Assembly (NCBI RefSeq): GCF_905171765.1
Contig: NC_053392.1
Location: 342,519,010 to 342,583,009, forward strand
Source: Bufo bufo
Lineage: Eukaryota; Chordata; Amphibia; Anura; Bufonidae
Length of the DNA: 64,000 nt
Reading direction: 5' to 3'
Part shown: one piece after another, positions 22,160-33,122 of the stretch
How positions within the stretch are numbered: position 1 is the stretch's first letter
How the letters are laid out: the number at the start of each line of letters is the position of its first letter
The notes under the pieces: model-generated
What the model was told of the DNA's origin: nothing
The model's input: only the letters and a program-made list of their open reading frames with translations
Databases searched by the model: none
Position numbers and translations under genes: made by a program

Positions 22160-24057
22160 GTACCCCTCCCTCTAGGAGTGGACTCCGGACACTCAGAGCC
22201 CACCTTCTCAGGATGGGACCTATGGAAAGTCCTGATGAGACGAGAGGCCTTAATGTCCGTCACTGGGACCCACATCCTCTCCTCAGGACCATAACCCTCC
22301 CAATGAACGAGGTACTGGAGGGAACCGCGGACAAGACGAGAATCCACAATCCTAGAGACCTGAAATTCAAGATTTCCATCAACCATAATCGGAGGAGGAG
22401 GCAAAGGCGAGGGTACAATAGGTTGAACATAAGGTTTCAATAAGGACTTATGAAAAACATTATGGATCTTCCAAGTCTGAGGAAGATCAAGACGGTAGGC
22501 AACAGGATTGATGACAGACAGGATCTTGTAAGGCCCAATAAACCTAGGACCCAACTTCCAGGAGGGAACCTTCAATTTGATATTCTTGGTAGACAACCAC
22601 ACCAGATCACCAACATTCAGGTCCGGACCAGGCACACGTCTCTTATCCGCCACACGCTTATATCTCTCACTCATGCTCTTTAGATTATCCTGAATCTTTT
22701 GCCAAATAGATGACAAAGACGAGGAGAATCTGTCCTCATCAGGCAAACCAGAAGAGCCCTCTCCCGAGAAAGTCCCAAACTGCGGATGGAACCCATATGC
22801 ACCAAAAAATGGTGACTTATCAGAGGACTCCTGACGACGGTTATTTAAAGCAAACTCAGCAAGGGACAAAAAAGAACACCAATCCTCCAGATTCTCCGCC
22901 ACAAAACAGCGCAGATATGTCTCCAGATTCTGATTGACGCGCTCTGTCTGGCCATTCGACTGCGGATGGAAAGCAGAAGAGAATGACAACCGAACCCCCA
23001 AGCGAGAACAGAAAGCCTTCCAGAATCTGGAAACAAACTGCGTGCCCCTATAAGAGACTATGTCTGAAGGAATCCCATGCAATTTGACAATGTGGTCAAT
23101 AAATGCCTGCGCCAGCGTCTTAGCATTGGGCAAACCAGGAAAAGGGATAAAATGCACCATTTTGCTAAAACGGTCCACCACCACCAGAATCACAGACTTC
23201 CCCGAGGAACGAGGCAAGTCCGTTATGAAGTCCATGGACAGATGTGTCCAAGGACAGGAAGGAATGGGCAAAGGAAGGAGAGGACCTGATGGCCGTGAAT
23301 GAGGGACCTTGGCACGAGCGCAAGTCTCGCAAGCTGCCACAAAACCCTCAACCGACTTACGAAGCGCAGGCCACCAGAATCTCCGAGCGATGAGATCCAG
23401 TGTGGCTCTTGCCCCTGGGTGCCCAGCAAGGACCGTGTCGTGGTGTTCTTTAAAAATCTTGTGTCTCAAAGCGAGAGGCACAAACAACCTCCCAGGAGGA
23501 CAAAGATCAGGAGCTTCTGACTGGGCTGCCTGCACCTCTGCCTCCAATTCAGGAAAAAGAGCAGAGACCACCACACCTTCAGCCAAAATGGGACCCGGGT
23601 CTTCAAAATTCCCACCTCCCGGAAAACAACGTGACAGGGCATCTGCCTTCACATTCTTAACCCCAGGGCGGAACGTAACAACAAAATTAAACCTTGAAAA
23701 GAACAAAGACCATCTGGCCTGTCTCGGGTTCAGACGCTTGGCTGACTCCAAGTAGGCCAGATTTTTATGGTCAGTAAACACGGTAATAGGGTGTCTGGCT
23801 CCCTCTAGCCAATGGCGCCATTCCTCAAAAGCCAACTTGATGGCCAACAATTCCCTATCTCCCACATCATAATTTCTCTCTGCGGAGGAGAGTTTCTTTG
23901 AGAAAAAGGCACACGGTTGCCATTTGGCAGGAGAGGAACCCTGAGACAAGACCGCACCCACCCCTACCTCAGAAGCATCAACCTCAACTATGAAGGGTAA
24001 CGAAATATCAGGTTGTACTAGGATGGGAGCGGAAGCAAAACTCTCCTTGATATTAGA
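22102..24057 (-). pseudogene. RNase H-integrase-chromodomain part of the gypsy polyprotein
   Basis: Begins after the insertion with RNase H (VDASEVGVGAVLSQG). Then come the integrase HHCC finger (HHDTVLAGHPG...CETCARAK) and the DDE core with MDFITDLP and SNGQTERVNQ. The second catalytic position reads SYRGTQF instead of SDRGTQF, a single-base Asp to Tyr change at about 23051-23053. A GPY-type module (LGPRFIGPYKI) is followed by a chromodomain (VSRIVDSR...YLVHWEGYGPEERMWVP). The TAA-type end at 22102 lies within the 3' LTR. The chromodomain would steer insertion to modified histones. Confidence 0.9.
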
Positions 24058-24686
24058 TAAAGAGAGGTGACGCACTGGATCTGGAGCAGATTATGGTAGA
24101 GGTGCTCTCAGTAAAAAGGAATCACCCTTCCTTTGATAAAATGTGCAAATGAAAAAAGATACTGGGCACTCTCTAGAATACAAGGAACCTCACAATTTAT
24201 TATCAATAAGACATATAAACATATAGACAGTTCATTTATTACCATTAAAACACCATAACATAAAATCCATATAAATATACTAAAATATGGATATAAAACT
24301 AGATTCCTAATAGTCTAAAAATATATATAGGAATAAGATCGCCTCTGATTGTTCGGGGATAAAAAGTCTTTGTAAATAAATGTTCCTCCAACTTTGAGTT
24401 TGGATATACTGTAGAAATATTCTTTAGGGTATTGATAGCCCAAATATAACTTCTCCTCCACAAATGAAATGAAATCTCAGTTTTTCAATACAGTGATTTA
24501 GTTGTGCGGCGTCCCGCTATTACTCACTGTTCAGTTGAAATGCTTTATTCCGCTGCTATGCCGGTACTTTGAGTTCAGGGATATCACATATGAGTTTCGT
24601 TCCCCTCTCTGTCTCGTAGGCGCAGCTCTAAAAGTAGAAGAGCCGGCGCTCGATGGATATTGCAGGCTCCTTTTTCTGCGCCTTTT
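24058..24686. mobile_element. 629-bp insertion with 14-bp target duplication
   Basis: Flanked by TCCTTGATATTAGA at 24044-24057 and 24687-24700. A duplication of this length suggests target-primed (LINE, SINE or Penelope-like) insertion. The body holds AT-rich sequence with AATTTATTATCAATAAGACA and an end with CGTTCCCCTCTCTGTCTC. No coding potential. The shift of 643 bp explains exactly the frame change of pol. Confidence 0.8.
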
Positions 24687-24700
24687 TCCTTGATATTAGA

Positions 24701-27019
24701 AAAGGCCTTACGCGCCTCTACCGACCAGGAAGAAAAATCTACCCCCTTTCTGGTCATATCAGTGAGTGGTTTAACAACAGAGGAATAATTCAAAATAAAT
24801 TTCCTGTAATAATTGGCAAAGCCCAAAAAACGCATCAGCGCCTTCTGATTCTCAGGAAGCTCCCACTCAAGCACAGCGCGGACCTTCTCGGGGTCCATGC
24901 GAAAACCAGAAGCGGAGACAAGAAACCCCAGAAATTGGATTTCTGGAACCGCAAACACACATTTTTCCAGTTTCGCGTATAATTTATTCTCCCGCAGGAT
25001 GAGCAAGACCTGACGTAAGTGTTCCTTATGAGTCTTGAAATCAGGAGAAAAAATCAAAATGTCATCCAAATACACTAATACAAATTTTCCCATTAAATGA
25101 TAAAAAATGCTGTTGACGAAATGCTGAAAAACGGCTGGGGCATTCATCAAACCAAAAGGCATAACCAAATTCTCAAAATGGCCCTCAGGGGTATTGAAAG
25201 CCGTCTTCCATTCGTCTCCTTCTCTGACCCTAACCAGGTTGTATGCCCCTCTTAGGTCTAATTTGGAAAAGACTTTAGCCCCAACAACCTGGTTAAACAG
25301 GTCCGGGATCAGAGGAAGCGGATAAGGATCACTAATAGTGATACTGATCAGCTCCCTGAAATCCAGACAAGGTCTTAAAGAACCATCTTTTTTCTTAACA
25401 AAGAAAAAAACAGCGGCAACAGGTGACTTCGAGGGTCGTATGTGTCCTTTTCTCAGACTCTCAGAGATATAAGCCCGCATAGCGACCCTCTCAGGTTGGG
25501 AGAGATTGTATAAACGAGATTTAGGCAGCTTGGCGCCTGGGATGAGATTAATAGGGCAATCATACTCCCTGTGTGGAGGTAAACCCTGAACTCCACTCTC
25601 AGAGAAGACATCCAAAAATTCAGAGAGGAAAGGTGGTACAGTCTTAGTAGAAACCTCAGAAACAGATGTTATGAGGCAATTCTCTCTGCAAAAGTTACTC
25701 CAACCATTTATTTGCCTCGCATGCCAATCAATGGTGGGGTTATGTTTAGTGAGCCAGGGTAGCCCCAACACTAGAGGAGTAGGCAAACCGCTAAGGACGA
25801 AACATGACACATCCTCAACATGAGCATCACTCACAATTAAACGGATATTGTGAACTATGCCCTTTAATGATTTCTGAGAAAGTGGAGCTGAATCAATAGC
25901 AAAAACAGGAATATCCTTTCCCCAAGTGCATACCTGGAAACCATGAGTTATTGCAAATTGATTATCAATGAGGTTGACAGCTGCTCCACTATCTACAAAA
26001 ATCTCACAAAAAATGCTCTTGCTCTCTAGCGCCCCCCTAGCAGGCAGGACAAAACGGGAACTACAAGCAAACAGAAAACCTTCAATTTCCGCCTCAACCC
26101 TGCCAATAGTAACAGACGGAACATTTTTAAAAGATTTCTTCCTTTTTGTCTCTTTATTACTCCCAGAAAACTGCCTGAATCTCCTAGAGGGACAAACATT
26201 TGCCAGATGATTTATACCTCCACAACAAAAACAAACCCTCCCCTGCGGGCTGAATCTTCTATTGTCAGAGGCAATCAACCCCAGCTGCATGGACTCCTGC
26301 TCAGAAGGGGCTGACAGCGACTGAGACCCCTGTGCACAGAATGAGACCGCTGCACTGTCCCAGGACTGAGTATGACAGGAAGGAGAGATCTCTCCTCTCT
26401 CTCTAAGACGCCTGTCAATACGAACAGCCTGAGACATAGCAGAATCCAAGGAGGTAGGTCTTTCATGAAAGGCAAATGCATCTTTCAATCCCTCTGAAAG
26501 ACCATAGCAAAATTGACTTCGGAGTGCAGCATCATTCCAACCCGTATCTGCTGCCCATCTCCGAAATTCTGAACAGTATATCTCTGCGGATTGTTTACCC
26601 TGGCATAACAGACGTAGTCTAGACTCAGCCAGAGCAATACGATCCGGATCATCATATATCTGACCCAGGGCTAAAAAGAATTCATCCACTGAACGAAGGG
26701 GCCGTGCCCCCTCCGGCAGTGAAAGGGCCCAGGACGGAGCGTTACCCCTGAGCAGCAATATAATGATCCCCACCCTCCGTTCTTCATCACCAGAAGAATG
26801 GGGAAGAAGGCGAAAATGGAGTTTGCAAGCCTCTCTAAAACGCACAAAATTCTCACTACCCCCGGAGAACGTATCCGGGAGCGAGATCTTAGGCTCAGCA
26901 CAAACTCCATGAACGCAAGCTGAACCGGTCACTTGAAACTGAGAAAAAGTCTTACGGAGATCAGCTACCTCCAAAGAAAGACCCTGAAAGCGTTCAGCCA
27001 AAAGTGAAACCGGATCCAT
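24701..27019 (-). pseudogene. gag-protease-RT part of the chromodomain gypsy polyprotein
   Basis: Start ATG at 27019-27017 (MDPVSLLAERFQG). A capsid-like region spans about 1-250. A CCHC knuckle (CFCCGGINHLANVC) is at about 263-276 and the protease FVDSGAAVNLI has DSG near 343-345. RT has KLDLRGAYN with Asp near 587, MPFGLMNAPAVF near 620-631 and the YLDD box at 650-653. Reading is open until the insertion near residue 777, where the frame runs into foreign sequence and stops. The continuation lies at 24057-22102. Fused gag-pol in one frame is common in vertebrate chromoviruses. Confidence 0.9.
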
Positions 27020-27046
27020 ACTTGAGACGGTTTTGGCGGCTGATAA

Positions 27047-27591
27047 TGTCACGGATGGTGTACAGAAAACAAGACAATACCATATAAACAATGTCTCTCT
27101 GGATCCACAACCAAGGAACAAAGGGAGACCCCTGCAATAGACCTGCCGCTCTCCCTCACTGCTCAGCCTATGCGAACACCCCAAAGGTGGATGGCCGCAT
27201 ATCCACGTTCCTCGGCTATCTATTACCTGAAGACCCTACAATAGTGAAGGGACACGACCACCGGCTCCCTACACTGACACGGAGGGAGTCAGGGTCACCT
27301 GGATCCAGAAAAGACAAAATCATAAATACATAAACAGCACTTATCTTGCAGACGACTGACGACTGAGGACTGGGAACTGGGAACTGGGAACAGCATGCAC
27401 ACACACTCCAGGAAGTTTTATCAGCCGCACACTACTGCTTTATGGGGAGGAACTTAAAGGGTAGCAATCAGTCCAACTGCATGACAGCTGAGATAGACTA
27501 ACGAGATGAGAAACTAAACCAAAACAAAGAAATTCAAGGAGGAGGATCTGAGAAGCTCCTGTGAGCGCTTCTCAGCTGTCTGGCTGTGACA
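27047..27591 (-). promoter_or_regulatory. 5' LTR of the chromodomain gypsy element
   Basis: 545 bp. It has an extra 20-base stretch (GAGAAGCTCCTGTGAGCGCT) near its start that the 3' LTR lacks, making a small inverted pair GAGAAGC/GCTTCTC. Pol begins 28 bp inside it. Confidence 0.85.
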
Positions 27592-27596
27592 GGGGG

Positions 27597-29016
27597 GGTG
27601 GAAGATGTTCAGTTAGGAGATGGGTTAGGACCCCAGGAACAAGAACAGGTCAGGGAATTACTCCAGGACCGGAAAGAGATGTTCTCAACCCTCCCTGGAT
27701 ACACTCACTTGGCAGTGCACAAGGTGGAGACCCTCGGGCAGAAGCCCCTGAAACAATCAGCCTATAGGATTCTTGGAGCTGTGCAAGAAGGGATGAGAGC
27801 AGAGATTAGGGAGATGCTTAAGTTAGGGGTGATCGAACCATCAGCAAGCCCCTGGGCTTCCCCTGTAGTATTAGTCCCAAAACGGGATGGCACAACCCGA
27901 TTTTGTGTGGACTATAGGCGACTGAATGACTGTACTGTGACAGATGCCTACCCCATGCCCCGAGTGGACGAATTGTTGGACAAAAGAGCTCAGGGACATT
28001 ATCTGACGACTATTGACCTGTGTAAGGGTTACTGGCAGATTCCCCTGGAGGCGGCCGCCATTCCAAAGTCAGCCTTCATCACCCCGTTTGGCCTTTACCA
28101 GTTCCGGGTAATGCCATTCGGGATGAAAAATGCTCCGGCTACCTTCCAACGAATGATAGATCAACTCCTCGGTGGTCTGCAGGATTTTGCATGCGCATAT
28201 CTTGATGACATCGCAATCTATAGCCAGACATGGGAGGAGCATCTCAGACACCTGGGCATAGTGCTAGACAGAATCAGAGTTGCAGGCCTGACCATGAAGC
28301 CAGACAAGTGTAATATCGGGATGTCTGAGGTACAATATTTGGGACAGAGAGTGGGATGTGGGAAGCAGAGGCCGGAGCCTGCAAAAATCGAGGCCATCCT
28401 AAACTGGCCGGTTCCCAGAACCAAGGCCCAGGTACTTGCATTTTTAGGGACAGCCGGGTACTACAGAAAGTTTGTACCTCAATATAGTGACATAGCCAAA
28501 CCACTGACAAACCTGACCAAAAAGAATCTCCCTAGACAGGTCCTGTGGTCCCCGGAGTGCGAAACAGCATTTCAACAGTTGAAAACCACCCTAACACAAG
28601 CTCCCATACTGACGGCACCCGATCCTAACAAACGCTTTTTCGTACATACAGACGCCTCCATGTTCGGACTGGGAGCCGTACTAAGTCAAGTTGGCGACGA
28701 TGGGAAGGAGCACCCGGTGGCGTATCTCAGCCGCAAGTTGTTACCCCGTGAAGTTGGATATGCTGCCGTGGAAAAAGAATGTTTGGCTTTAGTCTGGGCT
28801 TTAAAGAAATTGCAGCCCTACGTCTATGGACGCTCTTTTACCGTCATGATGGACCACAATCCCTTGATATGGCTAAACCGGGTGGCGGGAGAGAATGGCC
28901 GATTACTAAGGTGGAGCCTGGCTTTGCAACCCTACAATTTCACCATACAATATCGGCCAGGGTCTCAAAACGGGAATGCGGATGGATTGTCACGGCAAAC
29001 GGACCTGGAATCTTAA
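27597..29016 (+). CDS. Reverse transcriptase and RNase H of the Gmr1 element
   Basis: Open to the TAA at 29014-29016. The frame runs back into the inserted LTR to 27586, but those codons are not native. Counting from 27586, the RT has D144 (LTTIDLCKGYW), MPFGMKNAPATF at about 175-187 and the YLDD box at 205-208. The thumb and connection carry FLGTAGYYRKF. RNase H follows with D356 (HTDAS), E398 and D423 (MMDHNP), ending in NADGLS near 464-470. No stops or frameshifts. It copies genomic RNA to DNA in the cytoplasm. Placement after integrase and next to the 3' LTR is the diagnostic oddity. Confidence 0.92.
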
Positions 29017-29080
29017 GACTACTTTTCCAACATCCTCGAGTTGACCCAGTGAGGGTCCCACTGTGGCTGTTGGACTGTTT

Positions 29081-29097
29081 CCCGGGAGGGGGGGTAA
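29081..29097 (+). promoter_or_regulatory. Polypurine tract of the Gmr1 element
   Basis: CCCGGGAGGGGGGGTAA directly before the 3' LTR. The G run is the expected plus-strand primer. Confidence 0.7.
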
Positions 29098-29443
29098 TGT
29101 CATGGCTTGACTCTCTCTGTGGCAATGGCCACACCCATCTGCCTCCCAGCCAAGCTCTTGAAATAATCTCTGCTTACCTCATTTGCATAGCCAATCAGAG
29201 GGGGTTTTACAATTTACCAATTGAAAGAGGTGTTCCAACTGTCATTATAAATATATGTGATGGATTCAATAAAGATTTGTCAGTTTGAACTCACATACAG
29301 CCTGACTGGTGTTAGTTCTGTGAGAATTAAAACGACACGAGCGGTCGTTTGAGGCCGGATCATCAACAGCGGAGCCAGCAGATATTGTGGTCACATCAGG
29401 GAGTGCCGTGAGAGCAGAATAGAGCGAGGAGGGGCTCGTTACA
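29098..29443 (+). promoter_or_regulatory. 3' LTR of the Gmr1 element
   Basis: 346 bp, same length as the 5' LTR with about seven substitutions. Carries the same CCAAT, TATAAATA and AATAAA signals and ends TTACA before the CGCCC duplication at 29444-29448. Confidence 0.9.
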
Positions 29444-29838
29444 CGCCCCTTTAACTGTGACTTTCACAGTGACCGCCTCTTTAACTGTGACCGCTCCTTT
29501 AACTGCGACTTTTACAGTGACCGCCCCTTTAGCTGTGACTTTCACAGTGAAAGCCCCTTTAACTGTGACTTTCACTGTGACCGCCCCTTTAACAGTGACT
29601 TTCACAGTGACCGCCCCTTTAACAGTGACTTTCACTGTGACCGCCCCTTTAACAGTGACTTTCACTGTGACCGCCCCTTTAACAGTGACTTTCACAGTAA
29701 CCGCCCCTTTTAACAGTGACTTTCACAGTGACCGCCCCTTTAACTGTGACTTTCACAGTGACCACCCCTTTAACTGTGACTTTCACAGTGACCGCCCCTT
29801 TAACTGTGACTTTCACTGTGACCGCCCCTTTAAGCAGT
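29444..29838. repeat. 30-bp minisatellite, right block (about 13 units)
   Basis: Continuation of the array at 17020-18269 beyond the Gmr1 insertion. It starts with the duplicated CGCCC. Confidence 0.95.
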
Positions 29839-30117
29839 AAAGAAATATGGCTGGGTTGTTATGGAAACCTGCAGTAAAACTATGTTTATGGCAGTTCTGT
29901 TTTGAAGAGAAAGACTTGCAGGCTTGTATTTGGGGGGGGGGGTCATTTTTGGGGAATATCTCAGGAACGGTACGTCCTAGAGAGCTGAGACTAAAACCTT
30001 CCCGGACACCTGATGTACCTGTGTGCCAAATTTGGTGAAGATCGGTCCAGTCGTTTGGTCGCGCATAAAGAACGTCTAGACAGAAAGACAGACAGATAGA
30101 CAGACAGAAACTAATTT
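29839..30117 (+). mobile_element. 3' end of the repeat that hosts the minisatellite
   Basis: Contains CTCAGGAACGGTACGTCCTA, GTGCCAAATTTGGTGAAGAT and CGTTTGGTCGCGCATAAAG, then CAGACAGA repeats and a TA-rich tail. This is an RTE-like or SINE-like non-LTR 3' end as I recall it; the class is not proven. Also includes a G10 run at 29933-29942. Confidence 0.45.
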
Positions 30118-30147
30118 TTATATATATAAGATATATATATATATATA
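30118..30147. repeat. (TA)n microsatellite
   Basis: TA-rich tail between the retroelement-like end and the next transposon. Confidence 0.8.
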
Positions 30148-30246
30148 CCGTATTTTTCGCTTTATAAGATGCACTTTTTTCTCCCCAAAAGAGGGGGGAA
30201 AATGACAGTGCGTCTTATAAAACGATGGTTGACTTTTTTTTACAGG

Positions 30247-30847
30247 GCTGACACGGATGTATCGCCGGCCGCTATGCTGCACAGTGTGGCCGGCGATACA
30301 TCAGTCACAGTGCGGGGAGGGAGGAGGGGCTGGCAACTCACAGCGGGGCCCGGTGCAGTCACTGTAGTACACCGGGCCCCGCGCACAGAAGTCTCTTTGT
30401 ATGTAAAATCTTTCATTAGTCCTTTATACCATAAATCGCTCTCCTTTTGATAAACTTTACTAGCCTAATCGCCTGCATCAGTACTCACTATGAATGTAGC
30501 GTGCAGTCCGGCCGGCGTGTGACTGACGTCACGCTCCTCCCACTTCATTAATGAAGCAGGAGCAGGATAAAGTCATGCGCCGGAGGGACCGCACGTTACA
30601 TTCATAGTGAGTACTGATGCAGGCGACTAGGCTAGTAAAGTTTATCAAAAGGAGAGCGATTTATGGTATAAAGGATTAATGAAAGATTTTACATACAAAG
30701 AGACTTCTGTGCTCGGGGCCCGGTGTACTACAGTGACTGCACCGGGCCCCGCTGTGAGTTGCCAGCCCCTCCTCCCTCCCCGAACTGTGACTGATGTATC
30801 GCCGGCCACACTGTGCAGCATAGCGGCCGGCGATATATCAGTGTCAG
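30247..30847. repeat. Long inverted repeat (arms about 270 bp)
   Basis: Arms about 30247-30520 and 30560-30847 pair through GTATCGCCGGCCGCTATGCT, GGAGGGAGGAGGGGCTGGCA, CACCGGGCCCCG and ATTCATAGTGAGTACTGATG. The centre contains ATTAATGAAG. Confidence 0.85.
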
Positions 30848-30921
30848 CTAGTTTATCAAAAGGAGAGCGATTGATTCAGGATTAAATAAATATTTTACAT
30901 ACAAAGAATAAAGTACTGTAA

Positions 30922-31030
30922 TGCTGTGAAACATAGGGCAATGAGGGGGGCCAGCATAAGATGCTATATGTGTGTCACCCACACATATAGCATCTTATGC
31001 TGGCCCCCCTCATGGCCCTATGTTTCACAG
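30922..31030. repeat. Hairpin, arms about 50 bp
   Basis: CTGTGAAACATAGGGC and AGCATAAGATGCTATATGTG pair with their reverse complements around TCAC, with one short internal mismatch. Confidence 0.85.
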
Positions 31031-31035
31031 CACAC

Positions 31036-31335
31036 ATCCCCCATAACAGTGCATCATCCATAGATCCCCCCCCTATAACAGTGCATCATCCACAGATTCC
31101 CCCCCCCATAACAGTGCATCATCCATAGATCTCCCCCATAACAGTACATCATCCACAGATCCCCCCCATAACAGTGCATCATCCATAGATCCCCCCCATA
31201 ACAGTGCATCATCCATAGATCCCCCCATAACAGAGCATCATCCATAGATCCCCCCATAACAGTGTGTCATCCACAGATTCTCCATAACAGTGCGTCATCC
31301 ACAGAGCCCCATAACAGTGTCATCCCCAGACCATT
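31036..31335. repeat. Minisatellite, about 30-bp unit
   Basis: Roughly nine units of CCCCATAACAGTGCATCATC plus CATAGAT, with a variable C run. Confidence 0.85.
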
Positions 31336-31457
31336 AGTTCAAAATCCACCAAAAGCACACCTTTTGGTTCAAAATATTTTTTTTCTTATTTTCCTCCTCA
31401 AAAACCTAGGTGCGTCTTATAATCAGGTGCGTCTTATAAAGCGAAAAATACGGGATA

Positions 31458-31462
31458 TACAG

Positions 31463-31520
<58 letters not shown>
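31458..31520. repeat. (TA)n microsatellite
   Basis: Two TA tracts separated by CACAG. Confidence 0.9.
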
Positions 31521-31526
<6 letters not shown>

Positions 31527-31762
31527 CTCAGTAGGTTGAATAGCAATAAAAGTGAATTTCCCTGGTACTAATTAATTTACAAGACCATTTCTAGATTTCT
31601 CATTTCAGAATAAATATGTTTACTCATATTAACAGGAGGCACAAGTAAAATCTGCGGCTATTGTTTGATATATAGATTCATTTTGAATGTAACTCTAGGT
31701 AACATATTTACAGGAAAGTACATATAATAATATATATATTCATATTATTCTCAGATGCTGCC

Positions 31763-32202
31763 TTAAAGGGGTTGTCCCACGAAAAATATTCGACAGTTTT
31801 TAGACCGACACCTGAATCTGAATACTTTTGTAATTGCATGCAAATAAAAATGTTGTATAGCCACTGAGTTATTCAGTAAAATGTATCTGTATAGCGCGAC
31901 TTAATTTCTTATTTATTTGACCTGCTCACTGAGATGGCCGCACATGCTCAGTTTCATCTTTCAACTGCCTCCTGAGTTGTCATAGGGAGAGAACAGACAC
32001 GCCCCCTTAGCTGCAGTACAAAAAGACACGCCCCTTGAGTTGTCAGCTTGATATAAATTTTGCAGAGCAAAGAATGGGGAGATCTCTGGCTCCATGTGAG
32101 GTACAGGGCTGGTTCAAGCTTTGTTAGAAAGAGACTGTCATGTACTATATGATGTCTGATTTTCATTTTTTTTTTACATTATTCATGAGATAACCCCTTT
32201 AA
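31763..32202. mobile_element. TTAA MITE, AAAGGGGTTGTC type
   Basis: TTAA at 31763-31766 and 32199-32202 with ends AGGGGTTGTCCCACG and GATAACCCCT. Interior has repeated GACACGCCCC. Non-autonomous; a widespread frog type by recognition. Confidence 0.65.
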
Positions 32203-32698
32203 ATGAATGTCCAGCAGGGAAAAGTTTTGAGCAAAGGACTAAGAGTGGGTTAAAAAAAATAATAACCAATATTCCCCTCACCATTCCCCTGCTGATCCCA
32301 TTCAGACACTAACCAGGTTCCTGCTGGTCTCTACTTCCTAGTCCTGTCTCAGTGCATATGAAATTCCAGGAAATGTCTATCCAGCCTAGTCATCCACCAG
32401 GCATAAACCTGAAATCTGGCAACTTTCACTGTGGTCACCGACTCCTAGGCTGACACTTCTTGATCTGTAGAGATAACTTCTCAGTAGATATCACAATACC
32501 ATCAAGATTATAGTGAAAGATAACACCTAAAGATAATCGCTGCCCCAAAAATTATGTACAGAAAAAAACATAATGTAAGCTACAATTAGATCAGTATTTG
32601 GTTTTAATTAGTAAAAAAAAATCTAGACAATACATTCACTTGTTTACTGAAATATGAACAAATATACAGGTATTTGTCAGTTTATGGTGTTCTTCATA

Positions 32699-33058
32699 TA
32701 GGGATGAGCGACTCGACTTCGGATAAAACATCCAAAGTCGATTCGCATAATACTTCATATTAATACTGTATGGAGAGAGCGCTCCATACAGTATTAGAAT
32801 GTATTGGCTCCGATGACCCGAAGTTGTTACTTCGGGAAGTCTCGCGAGACTTCGGGTAATAACTTCATAGATCAATTTATACTGTAAAAAAAACATTTCC
32901 CAAACTCTGAAATTAATTTCTGAAGTTATTATGCAAAGTCTCATCTGAGCCAATACATTAAAATACTGTACAGAGCGCTCGCTCCGTACAGTATTCAAAC
33001 AAAGTATTATGCGAACCGACTTCGGATGTTTCATCTGAAGTCGATTCGCGCATCCCTA
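32699..33058. mobile_element. hAT-type MITE, largely palindromic
   Basis: Starts TAGGGATGAGCGACTCGACT and ends CGATTCGCGCATCCCTA. Inner blocks (AATACTGTATGGAG, ACTTCGGATGTTTCATC) recur in inverse order. No 8-bp duplication is readable at the flanks. Confidence 0.7.
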
Positions 33059-33122
33059 ATGGGAAAGTTTTAGATAATACATTTTGACCTCAATAAGAGG
33101 AACAGTGGAAACCCATATGTTA

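Larger units (their letters stand above)
21628..27591 (-). mobile_element. Chromodomain Ty3/gypsy retrotransposon inside the Gmr1 element
   Basis: Minus-strand element with LTRs at 27047-27591 (5') and 21628-22159 (3'). The outer ends are TGTCAC/GTGACA and it is flanked by GGGGG (21623-21627 and 27592-27596). Gene order is gag-PR-RT-RH-INT-chromodomain, the normal gypsy order. The LTRs differ by about eight substitutions and two short indels by eye. A 629-bp sequence with a 14-bp duplication interrupts pol. Without that insertion the single frame from 27019 to 22102 has no stop, so the copy was coding-complete when it was hit, apart from one altered integrase residue. Confidence 0.92.
18270..29443 (+). 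mobile_element. Gmr1-like Ty3/gypsy retrotransposon with copia-like gene order
   Basis: Two 346-bp LTRs (18270-18615 and 29098-29443) with TGTCATGG...TTACA ends and a CGCCC duplication bound the element. Inside, the order is gag, protease, integrase, then (after a nested element) reverse transcriptase and RNase H. That is the Gmr1 arrangement, with integrase before RT as in Ty1/copia, while the sequences are Ty3/gypsy-like. The LTRs differ at about seven positions by eye (about 2%), so the insertion is fairly young. Gag and the integrase C-terminal part carry stops, so this copy is not autonomous. Confidence 0.9.
30148..31453. mobile_element. Palindrome-rich non-autonomous DNA transposon
   Basis: Terminal inverted repeats: CCGTATTTTTCGCTTTATAA at the left and its exact reverse complement at the right, both next to TA. 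Inside are a 600-bp foldback (30247-30847), a 109-bp hairpin (30922-31030) and a minisatellite (31036-31335). No transposase. Superfamily not determined. Confidence 0.75.

Noticed and set aside
24502..24693. Short plus-strand frame in the 629-bp insertion
   Set aside because: No domain, no conserved pattern and AT-rich context.
24584..24700. CGAAAC box in the 629-bp insertion examined as a further hammerhead
   Set aside because: The upstream text lacks a CTGANGA box and no paired stem II precedes the GAAAC.
31054..31257. Minus-strand frame with repeating LWMMHCY text
   Set aside because: Artefact of the minisatellite in the MITE at 30148-31453.
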